A DNA stretch of 64,000 bases from Streptomyces alfalfae. Lineage in GTDB: Bacteria; Actinomycetota; Actinomycetes; Streptomycetales; Streptomycetaceae. The stretch is taken from contig NZ_QEXM01000013.1 in assembly GCF_004127445.1 (NCBI RefSeq), forward strand, positions 1 to 64,000, in the 5' to 3' direction. Numbering within the stretch: the first letter of the stretch is position 1; each line of letters begins with the position of its first letter. This document shows, piece by piece, positions 8,105-16,635 of this stretch. A program made the position numbers and the translations under genes. Under the pieces are notes generated by a model, which made no database searches, had not been told where the DNA came from, and saw only the letters and a list, made by a program, of their open reading frames with translations.

Positions 8105-9388
8105 TCACAGTGGCGGCGCGACCCGCTTAAACAGCCGCCTCAGCAAGGCCCGATCGATGGATGCATCAGCGGTGGTGAGCAGCGCGTTCTGCAGGTGCGC
8201 AGTCAAAGCGGCCCACGTGCGGAACGTGCCGTGCGCGCACGAGTGGTCGATCCACGTCAGGTCCGGGGCCGGGGCGGTGCGCCACAGCGGATGGAAGCCG
8301 GTCACCACACTCGCCACTTCCGCTCCGGTCAAGCGTGGAACCTCCTGCCACGCCACCACCCGCGATGCCAGCTGCGGCAGCCGGGACAACGCCCGCTCGC
8401 TGCCCGCCCCGACCAGCACCAGCATGATCCGGGTGCCGGGGTGGTCCCACAGGCTCTGCAGGTACTCCAGGCACGGCACGGGCAGGCGCTGTGCCTCGTC
8501 GACCACCAGCACCCGCGCCTCACTCAAGGCCCCCGTGACCGCGGCGTCGGCCAGCGCCGACGTGTGCGGGAAGCGGCCCGGCAGCGGCAGCGCGTCGAAT
8601 ACCGCACGCCTCATGCCGGCCACCGACGGGCGCACCGGTACCGGCACCCACGTCACCTTCCAGCCCGGGGGCACTTCGCCAAGCGCCATCCGCACGGCCG
8701 CGGTCTTGCCCCGGCCCGGGTCGCCGAACACACACGCCGCGCCCTGGGTCGCCATCGCCTGCCCGACCGCCTCGGCCACCGCCCGCACCCACGACGTCCG
8801 CACCAGCCGCGCGCCCGCCGGCAACGCCACACCCGCCAGCGCACCGCTCTCCCCCACCGGCAAGCCGCTGGTCGCCTCTGGTACGAGACGCGGCAGCCGG
8901 CGCGCAGCCACTTTCGCCGTGCCTGCCTCACTCGGTCCGGCCAGGGCGAGGTCAGCCAGTGCCTGCCGCGTTTGCTGCTCATCCCGCTCCCGCCGCGCCA
9001 CCGCGCGGTCCGGCAGGACCCTGCCGGCCTGAAGGTCCCGGCGCACCACCCGGTGCAACGACGCCAGGGAGGGCACCTCGCCCCCGGCCGCCTTCAGATG
9101 CCGGTGCAGCGCCGCAACGTTCCCGCCCGCCTGAGCCAGTGCCTCCCACATCTGGTCGGACAACTCCAGCCGGGCCCGCGGCCTGCGCTCGACACGGCCC
9201 TCCGTCCGCGCCGCATCCAGCCAGCGCCACACCGTGCGCACATTCACCCCGCCGACCTGGGCGCCCGCACGCACATGTGCCGTCGTCAACGCCCCGGCCG
9301 CATCCAGCTCCAGCAGCCGGGCAACCAGCACCGGCCTGGACACCCTCAACCCCGCCGTGACCTCACCCCACGCGCCCGGCTCTCCCAC
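8105..9388 (-). CDS. Fusion of transposase DNA-binding domain and AAA ATPase
   Basis: 427 aa. Residues 30-125 match the end-binding region of the neighbouring transposase (VRTVWRWLDAARTEG; PSLASLHRVVRRDLQAG). Residues 195-427 match its partner ATPase, with Walker A GDPGRGKT (222-229), Walker B RVLVVDEAQ (292-300) and the same C-terminus (HGTFRTWAALTAHLQNAL). The catalytic RNase-H domain is absent. This is either a natural fusion acting as a DNA-tethered target selector or regulator, or the product of an in-frame deletion between a tniA-like and a tniB-like gene. The gene is open throughout; the GTG start follows GGAAGGGTGTGG. It lies 93 bp upstream of the transposase gene. Confidence 0.75.
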   Translation of the reverse strand: MGEPGAWGEVTAGLRVSRPVLVARLLELDAAGALTTAHVRAGAQVGGVNVRTVWRWLDAARTEGRVERRPRARLELSDQMWEALAQAGGNVAALHRHLKAAGGEVPSLASLHRVVRRDLQAGRVLPDRAVARRERDEQQTRQALADLALAGPSEAGTAKVAARRLPRLVPEATSGLPVGESGALAGVALPAGARLVRTSWVRAVAEAVGQAMATQGAACVFGDPGRGKTAAVRMALGEVPPGWKVTWVPVPVRPSVAGMRRAVFDALPLPGRFPHTSALADAAVTGALSEARVLVVDEAQRLPVPCLEYLQSLWDHPGTRIMLVLVGAGSERALSRLPQLASRVVAWQEVPRLTGAEVASVVTGFHPLWRTAPAPDLTWIDHSCAHGTFRTWAALTAHLQNALLTTADASIDRALLRRLFKRVAPPL

Positions 9389-9597
9389 CCCACACCCTTC
9401 CGCCCGCGGACACCAACACCCACCACGGTGCAGCCGCGCAGCCCAAAAAGGATCAGAAGTGCCGTTCTCAAGACAGTGGAGTGGAGCGGGGTGTACCGCC
9501 CCGTGACAGCCGCGGCCGCCGCACGCACCGCCCCACGGCAGTGATCCCGCCCTTCCTCAACACCCCACCAGCGAAAACGCCCAGTTCTGACGTGCCG

Positions 9598-10030
9598 TCA
9601 CTGACACCCAACCACCGACACCAAACCGGCACATCGCACGTAGACCAGGCCCGCGCGCACCAGCGTGACCTCGGGGGCCACCCGGTTGCCCGACTTGTCG
9701 GGTAGTGTCCACCGCTCTTTGCAGGTCTGGGTGTTGTAGGCGACCACCGAGTCCACGCCGGTGCAGATCGTCGTGGAGCGGTCGTCACAGTCGCAGCTGT
9801 CGGCCGCCATGATCCCGTCGTAGGTTTCGATGCGCTTGCTGCTCGCAGCGTCGAGCAGGACCGACCCGTCCCTGCTGTCCTCACTGCTCACATACCCGCC
9901 CACGATCACGGTGCCTGGGCTCGCCGCGTTCAGTGTTTCGGCGGATACCTCGTCGATGGCCCACTTCTGGCTCCCGTCGGCCGGATTCAGCCCCACCGGG
10001 CGCATGTCGCCGTCCGCCTGGTCGGCGCAG
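9598..10030 (-). pseudogene. PQQ-like beta-propeller protein fragment
   Basis: A remnant of about 140 codons with repeat signatures of PQQ-type beta-propellers: GLNPADGSQKWAID, SVLLDAASSKRIETYDG and VVAYNTQTCKERWTLPDKSG. The 5' part is lost at the junction with the truncated IS701 element near 10030. The 3' end stops abruptly in VSVVGCQ, short of a full blade. Related full-length proteins are usually extracytoplasmic. It appears to have been cut by IS-mediated rearrangement. Confidence 0.6.
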
Positions 10031-10812
10031 GACGGCCTTTGGCACCGTCACCGCAGGAACGTCGTTCCCATGCCTCGTCGGGAGCGTCGGCGATGGCCTG
10101 GTCGATACGCCCGAAGGGAGCGTGCAATTGCTGTGACTTCGGCACGGCCAGGACGTAGCCGACACCGGCTTCCTCCAGGGTTCGGCGCATGCGCCATTCC
10201 TGTCCGTAGGCGCAGTCGCCCGTCACCCAGGCGATGGGAAGGGGCGAAGCAAGAGCCCGCAGGATCATCGCGCGGGCCAGTTCTCCCTTGGCCGCGAAGC
10301 CACGACTGTCAGGAACTTTCGCTGCGCGGCACCGGCCCGCCCCCGCGGTCCAGGACTTGGGCAGGTATAGCTCCCGGTCCACCAGAGCCCTTCCCCTTGA
10401 GGAGGCATACGCGGCGAAGACCCCGATCTGGCAGTTCTCGGTGCGGCCGGCCGTGCCCGAGTACTGCCGCTGCACGCCGGCAGAGGTGATGCCCTTCTTC
10501 ATGAAGCCGGTGTCGTCCACGATCAGTACCCCGTCCGGGGTGCCGAGCCGCCCGGCCACGTACTGCTGCAGATCATCCCGGACCGCGTCAGCGTCCCAGG
10601 AGGCACCGTTCAGCAGATGCTGGAAGTCGGCCGGTACGCGGTGGCCTGCATACTCAGCCAGCCACCGAAGATCCACCCGCGAGAACCGGCCCGCCACACA
10701 GGCGAAAACCGACTCCAACTCGCCAGCCCACAGGCCAGCTTCACCCATCCCCACCACGCCTGGAACAACGAGGTCGACCAGCTCAGGCAACGATTACTGA
10801 CTGGAGTACTAG
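10031..10812 (-). mobile_element. Truncated IS701-family element
   Basis: The open frame starts at 10790 and holds the N-terminal 250 residues or so of an IS701 transposase: VLIVDDTGFMKKG with the first Asp, QRQYSGTAGRTENCQ, WVTGDCAYG with the second Asp, and RRSCGDGAKG. Sequence sense is then lost at the junction with the PQQ-type fragment, so the catalytic Glu is missing and the transposase is dead. The right end keeps a terminal sequence ending in CTAG (10809-10812). It differs from the copy at 5-1410, so it was a separate insertion. Confidence 0.75.
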
Positions 10813-11011
10813 GCCGACTCGGCTGGCGTCTCAGATGATCTGGTCCGTCAGGATTCGTGCACCGGGCTCACCTGGCCTGGCGGGGTCTCACGCATCTCAG
10901 GCGGTGGGGCCTTTCGAGGGTCAGGGAACATCTCTGTCGGATCGTGGGCCCATCCCGCTTCTGCCCTGGATCCTCGAACCTGGCCGCCGTCGAGTTCCGG
11001 CCGGGCTCGTG

Positions 11012-11053
11012 GTGGTGAGTGTTCCGGGCGGTTTCACCCGGAACGCTCACCAC
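11012..11053 (-). terminator. Hairpin terminator after the ECF41 gene
   Basis: Two 17-bp arms, GTGGTGAGTGTTCCGGG and CCCGGAACGCTCACCAC, pair with one mismatch around an 8-base loop, 19 bp beyond the sigma-factor stop. No T-run follows, which is common in Streptomyces. Confidence 0.7.
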
Positions 11054-11071
11054 GCCAGAGCGGCAGTTGGC

Positions 11072-11944
11072 TTACCTGGCGAGTTCAACCGGTTCGTCAA
11101 GTCTCGTCAGCTTCCGCGGGTTCCTCACCAAGTAGACCCGGGTGATCTGCCCGTTCTCCACCGCGAGACTCACCGCCGTGGCCAGCTCGCCGTCGATCTC
11201 GATCCGGCCCGCAGGTGCTCCGTTGAGCCACACGGCCGTCGTCGCGAGCGGGGCCGCTTCCGCCCGGTTCGTGCGCGCGAGCACCTGCGCCACGAGTTCT
11301 ACCCCGTGGATCGGAGCCAGAGCGGCGGCCGCAAGCCCGCCACCGTCGGCGATCAGGACCACGTCCGGCGCCATGACCTCCACAAGTTGCTGCAACTGCC
11401 CGGTATGCAACGCGAGCAGGAACCGCTCCACCACGGCCTGCTGCTCCGACCGGCTCACCCGCACCCGCGGCTGCCGGGCCGCCACATGCTCGCGCGCTCG
11501 CCGTGCGATCTGCCGCACCGCGGCCGCGGACTTCCCGATGGCCTCGGCGATCTCGCCGTACGGCAGCTCGAAGACCTCGCGGAGCACGAACACCGCCCGC
11601 TCGGTGGGCCCGAGCGTTTCCAGGACGGTCAGCATCGCGATCGAGACGCTCTCCGCGAGCTCTACGTCCTCGGCGACATCAGGGCTGGTGAGCAACGGGT
11701 CCGGCAGCCACTCGCCGACATAGTCCTCGCGGCTGCGTGCCAACGTCCGCAGCCGGTTGAGCGCCTGCCGCGTGACGGTCCTGACGAGGTACGCCCGCGC
11801 GTCGCTCACCCGCGACTGGTCGACGCCTGCCCACCGCAGCCAGGACTCCTGCAGCACGTCCTCCGCGTCGGCCGCGGAACCGAGCATCTCGTAGGCGACC
11901 GTGAACAGCAGGCTGCGATGGGCGACGAACGGGTCCTCGGTCAC
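11072..11944 (-). CDS. ECF41-family extracytoplasmic-function sigma factor
   Basis: 290 aa. Region 2 (FTVAYEMLGSAADAEDVLQE) and region 4 (LGPTERAVFVLREVFELPY then EIAEAIGKSAAAVRQIARRA) are clear. The long C-terminal extension is SnoaL-like and carries the two ECF41 hallmarks, DGGG (in LIADGGGLAA) and NPRKL (for NPDKL). In this family the extension replaces an anti-sigma factor and tunes activity. ECF41 genes sit beside a carboxymuconolactone-decarboxylase, oxidoreductase or epimerase gene that they switch on, and that partner lies directly upstream here. The GTG start overlaps the partner's stop codon as GTGA, so translation is coupled. Confidence 0.85.
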   Translation of the reverse strand: MTEDPFVAHRSLLFTVAYEMLGSAADAEDVLQESWLRWAGVDQSRVSDARAYLVRTVTRQALNRLRTLARSREDYVGEWLPDPLLTSPDVAEDVELAESVSIAMLTVLETLGPTERAVFVLREVFELPYGEIAEAIGKSAAAVRQIARRAREHVAARQPRVRVSRSEQQAVVERFLLALHTGQLQQLVEVMAPDVVLIADGGGLAAAALAPIHGVELVAQVLARTNRAEAAPLATTAVWLNGAPAGRIEIDGELATAVSLAVENGQITRVYLVRNPRKLTRLDEPVELAR

Positions 11945-12510
11945 GCTACGCCGGACGTCTGAGGACGCCCGGCCAGCGGGATCTCGCAGGCATCGGAGTA
12001 ACCCTGCGAGGTGATCCCATGCGCCGTGTTGCACCTGGTCGCCAGGTTGGCGAAGCCGATGAACACGGTGAGTTCGACCAGCGCCGCCGGGCCGAGCCGG
12101 CCGAGCAGACTCGCCGACAGCTCATCGGTGACGGTCGTCGGCGTGTTCGTCATGGCCTCGGCGTACTCCATTACCTCCCGCTCCAACGGCGTGAACACCT
12201 CCGACTCCCGCCAGCGCGGCACCTGGCTCGCCTTGGCCAGGTCCAGGTTCTGGTTCAGCGCCGCGAAGTAGTTGATGTCGAGGCACCAGCTGCAGCCCAC
12301 CTGTGCCGCGACGGCCATGTGCGCGAACGTCTTGAAGCTCGCGTCGGCCGCGTCCCAGGTGGCCACCTTGGCTGCGAACTCCTGGTTGTCCTCGGCGAGC
12401 TTGGGGTTGTTCCACAGCACCTCGTTGGGCTCGGGCACGGAACCGAGCTGCTTGATCAGGTTTTCCCGGAGCTCGGCGGGGAGCTGGGCCTTCGGGACGC
12501 GTAGCGCCAT
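11941..12510 (-). CDS. Carboxymuconolactone decarboxylase/AhpD-like protein
   Basis: 189 aa. The AhpD-like CxxC motif is present (GCSWCLDINYF), in an all-helical CMD domain. Family members act as thiol peroxidases or reductases or as small-molecule decarboxylases; the exact substrate cannot be read here. It is the usual partner of ECF41 sigma factors and is co-transcribed with one. The ATG follows AAGGAGAACACC. An ECF41-type promoter lies 37 bp upstream. The reading frame stays open upstream of the ATG into an unrelated fragment (to 13020), but the promoter and ribosome-binding site mark the true start. Confidence 0.85.
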   Translation of the reverse strand: MALRVPKAQLPAELRENLIKQLGSVPEPNEVLWNNPKLAEDNQEFAAKVATWDAADASFKTFAHMAVAAQVGCSWCLDINYFAALNQNLDLAKASQVPRWRESEVFTPLEREVMEYAEAMTNTPTTVTDELSASLLGRLGPAALVELTVFIGFANLATRCNTAHGITSQGYSDACEIPLAGRPQTSGVA

Positions 12511-12546
12511 GGTGTTCTCCTTGGACGTTTGCCTGTTTGGCATGAA

Positions 12547-12573
12547 GACACCGCTGTGCCCACGAATGTGACA
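12547..12573 (-). promoter_or_regulatory. ECF41-type promoter
   Basis: On the minus strand, TGTCACA (12573-12567) is followed after 16 bases by TGTC (12550-12547). The known ECF41 consensus is TGTCACA near -35 and CGTC near -10. It sits 37 bp before the CMD gene, which suggests the sigma factor activates its own operon. Confidence 0.65.
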
Positions 12574-12599
12574 ACCACCATCGCCACTGCGCATGGGTC

Positions 12600-13020
12600 G
12601 CCAGCGCGCATAGACCGACCCTCGGCCGCGCTCAAACAGCAGTGACCAGAAGGTCATTCTTCTGTGGCGGGTCAGGAGGCCGGGGCCGTCCGGTGAGGAC
12701 CACAGCGTGCTGGTCGTCGGCTCCGGCCAGGCGGCCGGCTCGATCTCTTTCTTGCGGCGCCCCTGGCTGCGGGGCCGCATGGTCCAGGGCCAGTAGTGCT
12801 CGGCTTCCTCCAGGAGCAGGACCCGCTGTCCGCTGTATGCCCAGGCCGCCGCGATCCCGCCGACCAGGTGGTAGAGGGAGCGCTTCGCCAGGAACCGCAG
12901 GACGTGCGGTGGGCGCGGCGTGTCGTTGGTCGCCGCGCGGCGCAGGGCTTCGGTGTGCTTGCCCCCGCTCTGGCTCGCCCGGCGGGCGCTCTGCGTGGCG
13001 GTGGACTGGTTCTTCGGCAT
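12600..13020 (-). pseudogene. Fragment of an unrecognised gene, no own stop
   Basis: A well-formed start (GAGGAG then ATG at 13020) opens a frame beginning MPKNQSTATQSARRASQ, with a hydrophobic stretch YHLVGGIAAAWAYSGQRVLL and then EEAEHYWPW. The first 85 residues look like a real, basic N-terminal domain with a faint resemblance to ParA-like ATPases but no P-loop. After about 12760 the sequence loses protein character and the frame runs on into the CMD gene without a stop. It is best read as a 5' fragment fused to the ECF41 locus by rearrangement. Confidence 0.4.
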
Positions 13021-13162
13021 GACGTACTCCTCTGCCGGACCAGGCCACGCCCCCGGGACCGGCGCGTACGACTGTCGTAGATCACGACGGAACGCAGAAC
13101 GGTTGGGAGCGGGCCCGCAGGACCTTGACCTCCGCTTCCGGCGGCGTGGCTCCGGTCCGACT

Positions 13163-13202
13163 GGGGCAATGTCCCTTTGATAGGGGCAAAGCCCCTTCGA
13201 TA
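13163..13202. repeat. Two tandem 20-bp repeats
   Basis: GGGGCAATGTCCCTTTGATA is followed directly by GGGGCAAAGCCCCTTCGATA. They match at 16 of 20 positions and lie 140 bp upstream of the MPKNQS fragment. They could be iterons or a repeated operator. Confidence 0.6.
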
Positions 13203-13214
13203 GTGCGACTATCG
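13198..13214. promoter_or_regulatory. Palindromic operator-like site
   Basis: CGATAGT-GCG-ACTATCG is a perfect 7-bp inverted repeat overlapping the end of the tandem repeats. It is AT-richer than its surroundings and suited to a dimeric regulator. Confidence 0.5.
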
Positions 13215-13370
13215 CACCGGTTTGATTGCTCCATTTCGTCCCACCTCTGGCCGTGGTCCACTGGAAGTCGGCCGTCCGCCAACTTGGTGGCAATGCCTCT
13301 CGAGCACCCGCGGGCGCGAGAGTCGCGGCCCGGGACGCCCGGCCCTTCCGGGCGCACAGTGGAGGTGCCG

Positions 13371-13526
13371 ATGGGACGGTCACACCGACCCAAGCAGCAG
13401 CGTCCGTGGTGGCAGAGGGTTCGTGGAGCTTGCGTCATCGTGGCGGCCGTCATGGCGGCTGGTGTGTGGACGCTGCGTTTCGTGCGGGAGTCCCTACTCC
13501 TGTACGGCGCGGGTCCCTGGCTGTGA
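13371..13526 (+). CDS. Small single-pass membrane protein
   Basis: 51 aa from an ATG preceded by GGAGGTGCCG. A basic N-terminus (MGRSHRPKQQRPWWQRVRGA) is followed by one hydrophobic helix (CVIVAAVMAAGVWTLRFV). The stop codon falls inside the loop of a strong terminator hairpin, which supports a real short transcript. No family recognised. Confidence 0.5.
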   Translation: MGRSHRPKQQRPWWQRVRGACVIVAAVMAAGVWTLRFVRESLLLYGAGPWL

Positions 13527-13536
13527 CCAGGGACCC
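13511..13536 (+). terminator. Hairpin terminator at the end of the 51-aa gene
   Basis: GGGTCCCTGG and CCAGGGACCC pair perfectly around CTGTGA, which contains the stop codon. A further GC-rich inverted repeat follows at about 13551-13591. Confidence 0.6.
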
Positions 13537-13834
13537 CGCAACCGCATGACGCGTGGGCCCTCAAAGGTTGGACGCCACAGGGGCCCGCGCCGCTTTTTCA
13601 CCATCGCACGCGGTCTTGGGCAGGCGCTACCTCACCCGCGCCGTGCGGGAGACGGAGGTATCGCCTTGGTTCCTGCGGCAGAGCACAGCGAGATCCCCAC
13701 GCCAAAGGCGCGGGGAAAGGGAACTTCCGAGCCACGACAGCTGACGGGGACACGTCCGCATGCTCGGTCACCAGAGGTGCTCCTTCATGCGGGAGCGCCC
13801 CCCCCGTAGAGGTACCGGCGGGCTGGCACCGCCT

Positions 13835-14173
13835 TCAGGCCGCTGCCGACGGACCGACTGTCTCGGCGGCCCGGCGGTATTCGGCGTTGATGCGCTGGGC
13901 CTCTTCGAGCTGGTCCTCGAGGACGATGATGCGGCAGGCGGCCTCGATCGGCGTGCCCTGGTCGACGAGTTCGCGGGCGCGGGCGGCGATGCGCAGCTGG
14001 TAGCGGGAGTAGCGGCGGTGGCCGCCATCTGAACGCAGCGGGGTGATGAGGCGGGCTTCGCCGATGGCGCGCAGGAAGCTCTGGGTGGTGCCGAGCATCT
14101 CGGCTGCGCGGCCCATGGTGTAGGCCGGGTAGTTGTCGTCGTCGAGACGGCCGAACGAGTCGTCTGCTGTCAT
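13835..14173 (-). CDS. MerR-family transcriptional regulator
   Basis: 112 aa. The N-terminal MerR helix-turn-helix reads YTMGRAAEMLGTTQSFLRAI, followed by the wing HRRYSRYQLRIAARA and a coiled-coil dimerisation helix (IVLEDQLEEAQRINAEY). There is no effector domain, so it belongs to the short MerR type common in Streptomyces. The ATG follows AGAGGTGCA; the frame extends upstream but without protein character. A perfect 14-bp inverted repeat lies 26 bp before the start and may be its operator. Confidence 0.8.
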   Translation of the reverse strand: MTADDSFGRLDDDNYPAYTMGRAAEMLGTTQSFLRAIGEARLITPLRSDGGHRRYSRYQLRIAARARELVDQGTPIEAACRIIVLEDQLEEAQRINAEYRRAAETVGPSAAA

Positions 14174-14198
14174 TGCACCTCTCTGTGGAGCACATGGA

Positions 14199-14231
14199 GG
14201 GGCCCGGATGCCGTACTGGCATCCGGGCCCC
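14199..14231. promoter_or_regulatory. Perfect 14-bp inverted repeat upstream of the MerR gene
   Basis: GGGGCCCGGATGCC and GGCATCCGGGCCCC flank a 5-base GTACT loop. Its place just before the MerR start suggests an operator or 5'-UTR structure; a terminator for transcripts from the right is also possible. Confidence 0.5.
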
Positions 14232-14464
14232 GAAGGAACTGCTACACCATCTGCCGGCCCTGATGCTGCGCCAGCCTTCTGTTTCCGCGTGCCCGACCTG
14301 GATGCTGTCGGGGGTGCGGGGATCGCGGTTGCTTGACCGGAGACCACCTCACTATCGATGTCCTGCGGTACCCGGACTCGAAACTTCCGCCCGGGCGATC
14401 CTGATGGTGCCTCGTTCCTCCGCTCTTCCCTCTGGTTCAAGCACTTACCAAACGGGAACTGCAC

Positions 14465-15031
14465 ACTTCTGATCTTGCAAACTGCTTGTACTACTGGTGG
14501 CCTGCGCTAGCGCCACTTCGGCAGCCAGCCCCGTCGCCCGTCCTGCGTCTGCTCTGGCTTAGAACCCCGCTGCCGAACCTCCCGGTGCGCGCGCCCGCAG
14601 CCGGCGCCTTCACCGAGGTACTGCTCACTGACTTCACTGCTGGGTACCGCGGTACTTCTCACGGCGGCCCCTGATCACTGCGGGCCGCCCGGTCCGGTCA
14701 CCAGTCCCGTCGCCATCCTGCAACTGCTCTGGCTCCGACACTCCGTCACCGCACCGTCCTGCGAACTGCAACTGCGGGTACTGCTGCCCGGCAGTTCATC
14801 TCTGCCGAGCCCTGCGGTCCTTCTTGGTTACGAGAGAAACCATAACCACACCACCACCCAATGTCTACTGTGACCGCCACAGATTTCTGCGCGTTCGGAG
14901 ATGAGGTAATCGACATCGAACAGCGGACACTGAAGGGCGCAGAGGCGGCCCCCGCCAGGTCGGCCGCCACCGGCCGGGGCACAAGCACGGACAGACAGGC
15001 CGGGCATCGGTGGTCCCGAGAACAAGGTGGT
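14465..15031. other. Stretch with no recognised gene
   Basis: Short open frames here lack ribosome-binding sites and protein character. Base composition drops slightly around 14810-14900. Nothing else was seen. Confidence 0.5.
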
Positions 15032-16186
15032 TACTGACCTTCAAAGCGTGGTGTCGTCAGGGCTGACGTCTCATGGTCCCTGCGGTATGCCGACTGCATG
15101 AGGTGTGCACAAGGGGGCGGGCTGACCGACGAACGGCCATCCTTCCGCGAGAAGTTGAGGATGGAGGCGGCCGAGCGGTTCCGGCAGGGCGACGAGAACC
15201 CGATCATCGCTCACGACCTGCGGGTCAGCGTCCGGTCGGCACAGCGGTGGCGCAGGGCCTGGTCGCAGGACGGTCCGAGAGCCCTGGCCTCGAGGGGCCC
15301 GGCATCGCTGCCGCTGCTCGGCGACGAACTGTTCGCCGTGCTGGAGGGGGAGCTGGCCAAGGGGCCGGTGGCACACGGCTGGCCGGACCAGACCTGGACC
15401 CTGTCGCGGATCAAGACGCTGATCGGACGCCGCTTCCACAAGAGCTACACCGTGCAAGGGGTGGCCGCCCTGCTCAAGCGGCACGACTGGAGTTGCCAGG
15501 TCCCCGCCCGGCGGGCGATCGAGCGGGACGAGAACCTGGTGGCCGGCTGGGTGAAGGAGACCTGGCCGAGCGTGGAAGGACCGTGGCGGTGCTCGACGCC
15601 TGGCTCGTCTTCGAGGACGAAGCCGGATTCTTGATGACGCCGCCGACCACCCGCACCTGGTCCCGCCGCGGCCACACCCCAGAGATCCGCGTGCGGGGCC
15701 GCTCCCGCCGCCGCTTATCGGTGGCCGCCCTGGCCTGCTACAAAACCGGCGAACCCTCACGACTGATGTACCGGCCCTACCCAGACGCCCGGCCCGACGG
15801 GCGCAAAAGCTTCTCCTGGAAGGACTACCGCCACCTGATTCAGGCTGCCCACCAACAACTCGGCGGCCCCATCGTGCTGGTCTGGGACAACCTCAACACC
15901 CATCTCTCCGCCGACATGCGCCGCTACATCGCCGACCGCGACTGGCTCACCGTCTCCCCACTGCCGCCCTACTCACCCGACCTCAACCCGGTCGAAGGCA
16001 TCTGGTCCGTCCTACGACGCACCACCACAGCCCACCACGCCTTCGCCGACCCCGCCGACCTGAACACCGCCGTCCGACGCGGCCTCCGCCAGCTCCAGTA
16101 CCGCCCCGACATCCTCAACGGCTGCCTCACCGGCACCGGCCTCCGGCACCAGCCACCATGACGACATCACGCATGCAAGGTCAGTA
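15032..16186 (+). mobile_element. IS630-family insertion sequence
   Basis: Inverted repeats of 28 bp (15032-15059 and 16159-16186) share TACTGACCTT, GCGTG and TGTCGTCA, differing in a 4-base block and one base. Both ends terminate in TA, the IS630 target dinucleotide. The transposase is split over two frames inside. Confidence 0.85.
15098..16161 (+). CDS. IS630-family transposase, two-frame
   Basis: The N-terminal frame (from 15098, open to 15634) carries the helix-turn-helix region (HDLRVSVRSAQRWRRAW, VQGVAALLKRHDW). The C-terminal frame (open to 16161) holds the DDE core: first Asp in LVFEDEAGF, second in LVWDNLNTH, and Glu in DLNPVEGIWSVLRR. The switch lies near 15575-15600. Some IS630 elements use programmed frameshifting here; a disabling indel is the alternative. 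Otherwise the coding sense is complete. Confidence 0.75.
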
Positions 16187-16259
16187 GGAAAGCAGCCCTT
16201 GGCCCAGGCGGCTGATCGAACCCGGCCATCTCACCACCTGCCTCTGACATCACAGCCGG

Positions 16260-16570
16260 TGAGCCGCCACACGAAATGGGCCAGAGCCGTCCAGGGGCGC
16301 CAGCCGTCGGCTGAGTTCGAGGACCTTCTCGATGGTTCGGGGGCCTTCGGCGGCACGGAAAACGGGGGCTGGACGGGCCCCGGGCCCGATGAGCACGCCG
16401 GTCTGCCCCTCCAGTGAGGCATCGGTGGCCGCAAAGACGGACGGCGAGGCGGCCGCCGACGCGGGGCCGGCGGTGGCGCGTGTGAAGGTCCGGCGCACCA
16501 GCGGCCACAACAGGCGCAGTGGCGGGGAGACGATCTTCGGTGAGGTCATAGTGCCGTCGGTCATGCTGGT
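16260..16570 (-). pseudogene. C-terminal fragment of a short-chain dehydrogenase
   Basis: About 100 codons resemble the tail of short-chain dehydrogenases of the oxidoreductase/protochlorophyllide type: SPSVFAATDASLEGQTGVLI, GPGARPAP and IEKVLELSRRL. The Rossmann GxxxGxG and YxxxK regions are missing. The IS630 element lies 70 bp downstream, and the N-terminal part is absent upstream, so this is a relic. Confidence 0.5.
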
Positions 16571-16635
16571 GGCGGCGCCGGCCCGCACGATGGATCTCAT
16601 CCCTCACTGCAACTTGATCAGTCCAGGCCAGCCCA

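Larger units (their letters stand above)
4457..9388 (-). mobile_element. TniA/TniB-type transposition module
   Basis: Four minus-strand genes in tandem: a fused DNA-binding-domain/ATPase (9388-8105), a DDE transposase of the TniA/Mu type (8012-6324), a TniB-type AAA ATPase (6327-5584) and a frameshifted gene (5591-4457). The last three overlap by 4-8 bp. Tn5053/Tn7-like elements pair a TniA/TnsB transposase with a TniB/TnsC ATPase target selector. No TniQ and no resolvase were seen, and I could not identify terminal inverted repeats, so the element boundaries are unknown and the coordinates mark genes only. Confidence 0.65.

Noticed and set aside
15570..15600. Inactivating mutation in the IS630 transposase
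   Set aside because: Not claimed, because two-frame organisation with programmed frameshifting is known in the family and both ends of the element are intact.
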